Shown here piece by piece: positions 43,088 through 50,092 of a DNA stretch of 50,092 nt. Source of the DNA: Chlamydomonas sphaeroides (lineage: Eukaryota > Chlorophyta > Chlorophyceae > Chlamydomonadales > Chlamydomonadaceae); contig BDDC01000284.1 in NCBI GenBank assembly GCA_001662425.1, forward strand, positions 22,205-72,296, written 5' to 3'. Positions within the stretch are counted from its first letter, which is position 1. Every line of letters starts with the position of its first letter. Both the position numbers and the translations under genes were made by a program. Under the pieces are notes generated by a model. That model saw nothing but the letters and a program-made list of their open reading frames with translations, made no database searches and had not been told where the DNA came from.

Positions 43088-46000
43088 CTACCCCATCGCT
43101 CGCACCCAAGCAACCAACCCCTGCCCACCCGGGTGGGAGCTTGCTGGCGTCGTCTTGACGCACGTCACATGGCTGTCCCTGGGTCCCGTGAAGCCGTCGG
43201 TCTGGAGCAAGCCGTACTGCGGGCATGCAGGGGCGGCGGGTATGGACAGGGCAGCGTATATAGGGCATGTGCATGGACGCGAGGTGACGGCGACACAACA
43301 GGCAATGCTGCGGGGCCAGCTGTGCGTGTCTCGCTCGCGACGGGCGCGCACCTTCAGATAGCACATGCGTTCGGTGACGTCAAAGACGAAGAACCTGCGT
43401 GGCGCAGGCATTGGCTGTGGGCGCGCGCACACGCTTGCACACTGAAGACGAATAAGCGGCGGGGCGCGTGCACGGTGGTTATTACAATGCTCCATCTCGC
43501 AGCAGGTGCGCATTAATGTGTGACCCCATGTACCTAAGCCAGCTGGAAGGAGTTGGGCTAGATAGCGAGTGCCGGCGGCCGAGAAGGTTGAGCGTCCATA
43601 AACTACATAAACCACTCACGTGCACTGCAGGCCGCGCGCATTGCAGGCGGCCCGGCACTCGTCCTGTGCCGCGGCTGGGAGGCTTTGCAGGTGGCTGCCC
43701 GCGAGGTCAAAGGTTTGGGTACAGATGTAGCCGTTCCAGTTACCGCGCACGGGGCAGAGGATGAAGCCTCCTGCTCGCACGTTGCGGCCGTCGGGCCCAA
43801 CAAACAAGGACGTCTTGCGCCAGCAGTTCTTGGAGGCGTACTCAATGAATGCACAGCTTGGCTCCGCAGCGCAGGCGCTGTAACAGCCTGTAGCAGCAGG
43901 GGCCAGAGGCAGGAGGCGGGGGCGCTACATACTCGTGCCCGTATGTACCATGCATGTCCATTCTCCATCCAGCTCCAGCACTCGCAGTTACTATACAGCA
44001 CTACTGACTGGCCGCACACTACTGTGCTAAACTATCTAGCCGTACGTCCGCCCCTTGCTTGCCTTGGAGGGTATCAATTGTGATCGAAGATGAATCCACA
44101 TTGACACCGGCGGCGTCAACGTCCGTGACGCACAGAGACACGTAGTCTTGGGCAACGGTGGCTGCTGCAGGGGCAAGCAAGCAAGCACACAGCAGTGGCA
44201 ACGCATGGGGAGGTAGGTGGGCGGGCAGCACCTGCGTGCTTTGCGGCCGCTTGCTTGCAGCAGGGGCTCACCCAGTGGCTGGAAAGCGGAAGCTGCTGCC
44301 TGCGCGCATCCCTCACAGCCTGCTGGCCCCATCCATGCATGCTGCGTGCGTGCCCTCAACCCCAAGCCCCTGCTATGCTGCTGCTGCTTACGAGGTGCCG
44401 CCAGTGGCGCCCAGCCAAAGCGATGACCATACGCGTCCACCAGCCCCTCAAGCTCCGGCTTGGCCAGGGCCCTGCCGTACACAAGTACGGCAGCCAGCCG
44501 GCCGCCCATGTAGTTCTGTGGGGGCCCAAGGGAGATTGCTGAGGTCGGCAAGCAGAGCGGGTCGGTGGTGGCCGGCCCTATACCCTAAGCCCTAGTAAAC
44601 CCCGTGCGCGCGTGTGTGCGCGTGTGTTAAGCTGTGATCTCCGGCAGTCGCTCGCTCGGCGGCCCATACATACATGCCAGTGGCCTCATAGCTGCCGCTG
44701 GAGCGACGGCGCCTGCGCCCTGCTTACCGAATTGTCGCGCCAGTCGGCACCAACCACAAAGTCGTCGGCCTCGATGGTGAGGGGCGCCTGGTCCCGAAAG
44801 CCCTCGATCTTCTGTAGGCGTGAGGGGGCAAGGCAGGCGCAACAGGGGAAAGGGGCTAGGGCCAAGCGCGTCGGGCAGTGGGGGACCAAGATACGAGGCC
44901 TGCCGCCCCGCCCGGTCGCACGGTTGGAGCTTGGCAGCGCAGCAGCAGCAGCAGGCAGACAAGCAAGTTTGCGACTGGCGAGCTAGCAGCAGCTAGCCGA
45001 GCAGTGCTGCCGCACCTCGACCGCCCCGTTGCGGTAGCTGTACATGGCTCCAGACGTGCCGCCCTCATCCCGCACCAGGGCGTCCAGCACCCAGGTGTTG
45101 GGCGCAGGGCGCGCGGGGAGGCCCTGCAGCGGGGGCGAGAAGCAAGCATAGCAGCGGCGGTTGGGTGCGTGGCGGCCGGCTGGCGGGTGCTGGGCAGCAG
45201 GCCTCGCATCTTTGTCGCCCGCCAAGCGAGCCGATACAGTTGATTGGCTCCCCTCCATCAATTAACCGGTGGCGGATCGGCGGAGCAAATAAAGTCAAAT
45301 TACGAGGCCGTGTGCCAGCCAGGCAGCAGGCTGGCAGCCACGCCATGCTGCTATGCTGGTGGCCTGGTCGTGTGCGTGCGTGGTTGCTGTATCGCTCTCC
45401 AAGGGCTTCCCCTAAACCCGCCCCTTGCTGCTGAGGCGGCGCCCGAAGGGCCGTGGTGTGGTGTAGGGCCTGCGGGGCCTGCTCCAATCCCTTTTGGGTA
45501 GGCGTCGTAGCTGGAATTCTTCTCATTCCCCTCAACTTGTACGCACCCCCGCTGCTCCTACGCACCTGTCTGCTGCTAAGCGAGAACACACCGTTGTCGT
45601 GCAAAAACGTCATGTCTGCGCCGCTGCCAAACAGCAGCTCCTTCTGGAAATCGGTCGGCGTACGGCTGAGCGTCGTGAACATGTAGCGCACCGAGTGCGC
45701 GGCGGCCGCCTCGTTGAGGGCGTAGATTGCGACCACGGTGAAGGGCGAGGCTGCGCTGGCATTCCAGTGGGGCAGAGCGCTCATCCTGCGAGAAAGGCCA
45801 TGGCGGGCCCAAAGGTTCATCAGGCGGCTTGATGATGACGACAAACAATCGAGGTCTCCGGAGCAGGGGAGACCTCCCCTGCTCTGGCGCGCCCCTGCTG
45901 GCCGGGGTCGTTGAAAGGCCCCTGGGGTCGTTGCCCCCAAGCATACATCCCAAGCACGCCGCCGCCCCAAGCAACCGACTACAATCTACAGCAGCTGATA

Positions 46001-46554
46001 TCATATCAACCAACAAAGTGCGTGAAGCTGCTTGTCTCCACGCACGCCGCCTCCCAAGCGCATCCCGTTGCTGCTAGCTAGCTACCGACCTGCCGTAGCA
46101 ACTGTTGCCGTCCAGCACGATGCTGCCATAACCCCCGCCGGGCGTGTTGTCGTACTGGCAGTTGCCGTACATTTTGAGCGATTGCATCCGAGAGGCACCC
46201 GACACGTCCGCCCAGTCCGTCACCAAGGTAGGGCTGCTGGCGTTGTCAATGATGGTGCCGAACAGGGCGTCGAAGTGTGCGACATCCGGCTCCAGGTTTG
46301 GGGGCAGGCCTGTACGGGGAGGCAGGTGGTTTGGCGGCGGGACAGCCGGCGGGCCGCTAGCTGTGTTCCGCTTTCCTTCACCACACTCGGTGTCGTTCTG
46401 CAAACCGAGCCCTAAGCATCTTTGCACACCTTCACACATCCGAGTGCTGCTGTGCCAGGACATGCCCACGACATTGCACTGCACTCGACGCCGCGATCGT
46501 GCTGGACGCAGGTGGCGCCATCGCCACAGGGCTGGTCCGCGCAGCTTTGGACGT
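43088..46554 (-). CDS. EGF-like / LamG-like / PAN-domain protein, probably secreted (5' end incomplete)
   Basis: Ten exons join in phase: 46554-46480, 46309-46090, 45785-45566, 45123-45016, 44811-44728, 44515-44392, 44164-44063, 43887-43620, 43394-43352 and 43216-43088. They give about 457 residues after an unresolved beginning. The first exon is an EGF-like piece, CADQPCGDGATCVQHDRGVE. The next five form a concanavalin-A-like/LamG-type sandwich: FTVVAIYALNEAAAAHSVRY, PNTWVLDALVRDEGG, DDFVVGADWRDN and YMGGRLAAVLVYGRALAKPE. The remainder holds two PAN/Apple-like modules with CYSACAAEPSCAFIEY and DECRAACNARGLQC, finishing with FFVFDVTERMCYLK and HVTCVKTTP. The many cysteines and the domain set point to the cell surface or extracellular matrix and to carbohydrate or protein binding. 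A signal peptide must be in the missing exon(s). The intron after 44063 appears to use a GC donor. The start of this entry is a splice acceptor, not an ATG. Confidence 0.78.
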
Positions 46555-47970
46555 CTGCGTGCAAGGCAACATAACACCAAGGTTCTCGGTGCAACGCAAC
46601 ACCAATTAGGATCGATCTGTGCCTGAACCCGTCTGCTCAATCAAGACAGCGCTTCTGCTGAACGCACCAGCCGGCATACTGTGATGAAGACCAAGTGAAG
46701 TGCTGCTTAAAAGGAACAAAATACCAAGCGCACATACGCATGGAACGCGCGACGACATCATTGGTCCAAACAAGCGATCGAGTTGCCTCTTGCTTGTATC
46801 GCATTAAGCAATTTCCTCTCTCTATATATGCTAGCAAGCCCAACATTACAGGAATGCAGGCTATTTCTGGAGCCCGCCCGAGCCGGCCGATGACCCCTCC
46901 CGTGACAAGTGCGCAGCAGCTACCAGGACAGGTAGGCCGGACCCGCCTCCGACAAACAACCCAACAAGCACACAGAGGGGAGTGGGTCGGCTGAAAGACG
47001 CCTGGAACACGCCGCGCACCCCCCGCTGCCTGCATCCAAGCATGCCTTCATCAATTACGTCACCCTCCCGTGACACTAGTAGAGCACGCTGCCAGGAGAT
47101 GCTGCCTCTCGCAAAAGTAGTGTAAATCGCAGACAGTAGTGTGATGCTGCCAGGACACGCTCCTCCCGGCGGGACACCTGCTCCCGGGACAGCTGCGTGC
47201 TCCCCGCCGGGACAGCTGCTCCCTGGGACAGCTGACGACCTCAGGACAGCTGCTCCCCTGGGCGTCCGGCCACTCGTGCTGAGTGTATTTTCTGCAACAG
47301 CCCCGCCCACGTACGCGTCAGTCCGAACCGGCTTTCCGCACCAAAGCGGGCGCTCAACATCCCAAACTAACAGGTCATGACCAAAGTTGACAGACACGTA
47401 GCTGATACCAATCGTTGACGTTGACACAATAAGCGAAATGCGGAAGCGGAAGCTAAGGCGGAAGCTCGACTGACGAAGGTCCGGTGTGCCGAACCCGATG
47501 GTGCCGCGCGCGTGGCGCAGGCGCTGCTGCCTGCATGCCGCGCGTCGCTGACAGAAACTGCTGACAAGGGCTGCTCGCTGCTGGGGCGAGGCTGACGCCG
47601 AGCTGCTCACGATCCCCCGCTGCTGGGTAGGCTGAGGCTTACGCTGACGGACCGCCGCGCCATGCACGGGCTGGCGGGGTCTCACACCGCTGGGAATAAG
47701 GTGGGAATAAGAACATGCATGGAACACCACGGGGTGCCGTTTACAGAGAGAGATGCTGAGATATGCGCCTGTATGTGCAGGTCACACTAGCACACCTACA
47801 TTCTGCACCTGTTTAGATAAGTAAGCCAAAGCCAGCACAGCTTCAGCCGCACTGAGGGCATCATTCACAGCCTTACACTGCTCAGCCCAATACGTTACAT
47901 GAATGCGTTTGACAGCTTTCAACTCGTGAGAAGAAGCGGCATCGGCTAGCGCAGTGTTGATATGGAGGCT
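46555..47970. other. Probable 5' part of the LamG/PAN gene; no exon assigned
   Basis: The missing start exon(s) of the minus-strand gene should be here or further right. Minus-strand frames are open over long stretches (for example 46861-47730), but they contain no recognisable signal peptide or domain. Between about 47143 and 47265 the motif GGACAGCTGCTCCC recurs in four imperfect copies, which looks like a short tandem repeat. Confidence 0.35.
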
Positions 47971-48165
47971 ACTGGCACTCTTCTGAAAACCAGAAAGTTG
48001 AGACGGCCACCCATGCGCGCTGCTAGCAATCTTCTGAAAACCAGAAAGTCGAGACGGTCACCCATGCGCGCTGCTAGCAATCTTCTGGAAACCTAACCAG
48101 AAAGTTGAGACGGTCACCCATGCGCGCTGCTGGCAATCTTCTGGAAACCAGAAAGTTGATACGAG
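47971..48165. repeat. Tandem repeat, about 52-bp unit, nearly four copies
   Basis: Units start with ATCTTCTGAAAACCAGAAAG and end with CACCCATGCGCGCTGCTAGC. Two units are about 52 bp, one is about 56 bp with an inserted CCTAA-like segment, and the last is partial. A lone CCAGAAAGTTG occurs again near 48205. No coding frame runs through it. Confidence 0.85.
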
Positions 48166-48479
48166 TATTCATGTAGTAGCAGTAGTAAGGCTATATCATA
48201 AATAACCAGAAAGTTGTGTCGCAGCATTTGGCGGGTTTAAAGGTGTCTTAAGGAGATGTATGGATAGATAGAGTTGTGCGTGCCGACGGGACGGCGTAGC
48301 TAGCCTAGATAAGTCTATCCCGTGCCAGTGGCAGCGTGAAGAGCGCCTGCTGCGAGGGGCAGGTGGAAAAAGCAAGAGGGGGGATGCCGCGAGGCGTGTT
48401 GCCGGCAGGCGGGCACCGTACAGCTGGCCAAAACGCGGTTACGGCGGGCTGGCCTGCGGCTGTAGGGCTGTGAACGAAT

Positions 48480-50092
48480 GTGTTTGCATGCCAGCTGGTC
48501 TGTTGCGGCCAGGCTATGGCCCACCGTAAACTACGGGGGTATGCTGCTGTCGGTGCGTCGGTGTATGTGTCCGGCGCATCAGAGCTGGCTGGACGACGCC
48601 CACCATCCCAGGTAGCTAAGGGGCATCGTCCGTGCCCACCTACCCTGCACTACCTGCTACAGTCACCTCAGTCGGCAGCCCCGTTTGCGATGCTTGTGCT
48701 CACTGCAGCTGCATGCCCCTGCGCAAGGATGACACGCACAAATCGAGAAATGGTCCAAAATTCTTTACCCCGGGGCTGGCCATCCAAGCTAGTTGAGGCT
48801 ATGACGACTGCGGGCAGCCCCGACGTAGGGCCCAGCCGGGTCCCTGAACACTCGATCCTGGTCCTCACAGATCTGGGCCTCGACATGTCCAACCTGGTGG
48901 ACAAGTGCGGCAACACGCACCTCATTAGCACGGCGGACCGCTACCCAGGCGTCAAGCCGCGCCACCAGCGCGCCTTGAATGTTGTTAGTCTCTACCTGAG
49001 CGCCCAGACCGAGCCTAGACCGCATAACCTGATCCCCCACAAGCACATGTGCGGGGATCCGCTGCCACGCGACTGCCGGCGCCTGCCGAACTGGCTGCCC
49101 CTGAGCAGCCTCCACACGGGGGTGCGCTTGCCAACACCGATCGATGCGCCCGGAGCTGATTACCAAGTACCTGCGCGAGGCCACCGTGACGCAGCAGCCG
49201 GTCACGGCGCGCCCCGAGCCCAGCCCTACGCACGGGGCAGGACCGGCCAGCGAGTCAGCCCCAGCCGAGCGGCCCGGGCGTCGTCGCGGTTGCCAGCAAG
49301 CGAAGTCCAGAGCTACACGGCAGCAAGCCCGCACCAACACCCATACCCGCACCAACGACCCGCGTGTGCGCACCGGGCTTGCAGCGATCCACAGCGTTGG
49401 ATTGGATAGGCCCTGCAAGGGAGCGGGGCCGGTGTTCAACATGTGGGCCCCGAGCACTTCAGCGCGCTGGCACAGGATGTGCCGAAAGTCGCTGACGACT
49501 GGCCTGTGCGTGCCGCCCCGGTGCGACCACCCAGAACGGAGCAATAAAACGGAGACTGCGGGCGCAGCCCCCTGCGTTGGTTACTAACGGGGATGGCACG
49601 GCGCGGCCCAACCGGGTGCTGGTAGTGCTGGCTTACCTGCAGGCACAGGGCGGCGTCGAAGGGGCGCCGGCGCAGGATGCCGCAGGACGCGGGGGCGCGA
49701 GTGCCCTAGCCGCGCAGCCAGCAGTCGAAGCCGAACCCCCGCAGCCGCGGCCCAAGTCCCCCGCCTTACGGCACGCAAGGCCCAACCGAGCCACATGCCG
49801 CCGGCATAGGACCCTCAAGGCCAGCTGCGCCGCGCGGTGCGGATCCGACCAGACTGGCGGCAGGTCGGTCAGAGCCGTGGCCAGTCATGGCGAGCTACCT
49901 GCGGCGGCCGGGGACACCAGGGCAGCAGCACAACTCGCATACAGCCTAACCAACGACATGGATTGGATCAGGGGGATCGCCTCACGCGCAACGGAGCGGA
50001 TCCAGGCCTCGGCCCCCAACCGCCAGGCCAGCAAGGCCCAGCGCCGCGGACCGACACACGAGGACCAATACAACATGGAGTGGGCGCCGTAC
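48480..50092 (+). other. Possible coding sequence of unknown origin, runs off the window
   Basis: The plus strand carries an open frame at 48480-49409 whose central part (VPEHSILVLTDLGLDMSNLV and the following ADRYPGVKPRHQRALNVVSL) looks like real protein. The likely coding signal later moves to other frames: MRPELITKYLREATV at 49144, then LAYLQAQGGVEGAPAQDA around 49630 and SLTNDMDWIRGIASRATERI before the edge. Either introns or frameshifts connect these. I recognise no domain. The style, with a long Pro/Ala/Arg-rich middle and no introns that fit clearly, would suit a decayed transposable-element ORF, but that is a guess. Confidence 0.25.

Noticed and set aside
46861..47730. 289-codon minus-strand frame upstream of the LamG/PAN gene
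   Set aside because: It was considered as the missing 5' exon, but it has no signal peptide, no cysteine-rich module and no splice junction in the right phase to the acceptor at 46554.
1..50092. tRNA, rRNA, CRISPR arrays, prokaryotic operons or phage genes
   Set aside because: I saw no cloverleaf-like segments with B-box sequences, no ribosomal stretches, no spaced direct repeats of CRISPR type and no bacterial gene organisation. The gene structure is clearly eukaryotic.

Overview
The window is nuclear DNA from a Chlamydomonas-like volvocine green alga. The most direct evidence is a complete five-exon IFT52 gene (BLD1 in C. reinhardtii) whose 456-residue product is very close to the known algal protein. 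High GC, compact genes with many short GT-AG introns, long Ala/Gly/Ser-rich linkers, poly-Gln tracts and algal BTB/beta-propeller genes all fit. Splicing was worked out by hand: exons were joined only where donor, acceptor and reading phase agreed and the product continued a recognisable domain. No transcript evidence was available.

Layout. At 0-10.5 kb, minus strand, there is a wreck of a BTB/BACK gene next to a dispersed repeat, a large coiled-coil/TPR/J-domain protein (2431-6793), a broken propeller (NHL-like) relic on the plus strand (about 7.4-7.6 kb), and a six-exon single-domain Rieske protein (8339-10442). At 13.0-22.9 kb, minus strand, there is a MYB-repeat protein with a tail of about 1,200 low-complexity residues (13056-17836) and a nine-exon DUF676-type serine hydrolase (18530-22896). 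The hydrolase is divergent from IFT52 (23350-25838, plus) across 453 bp.

The plus strand continues with an eight-exon CHK/ecdysteroid-kinase-like small-molecule kinase (26479-29043), a membrane-anchored GDPD-like protein with altered catalytic positions (29754-33330, N-terminus unresolved), a 371-bp assembly gap, an intact three-exon propeller-BTB gene (33817-35946), and an intronless frameshifted relative of it (38315-39884). After about 3 kb without a clear gene comes a ten-exon minus-strand gene for a probably extracellular EGF-like/LamG-like/PAN protein (43088-46554, 5' end unresolved). The last 3.5 kb hold tandem repeats and uncertain coding sequence.

How the genes relate. They do not form a pathway. 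Functionally, the window holds a ciliary assembly factor, a chaperone-type cofactor, a transcription-factor-like protein, two lipid-related enzymes or enzyme-like proteins, a small-molecule kinase, an Fe-S protein and a matrix-type protein. The strongest internal theme is the propeller-BTB family, with one intact gene, one intronless frameshifted copy and two relics in 40 kb. A second theme is a three-copy dispersed repeat: one copy abuts the BTB relic and another forms the donor side of a MYB intron. I did not find a clearly undescribed multi-gene system; the best leads are the repeat-associated intron, the retrocopy-like BTB gene and the altered GDPD-like protein.
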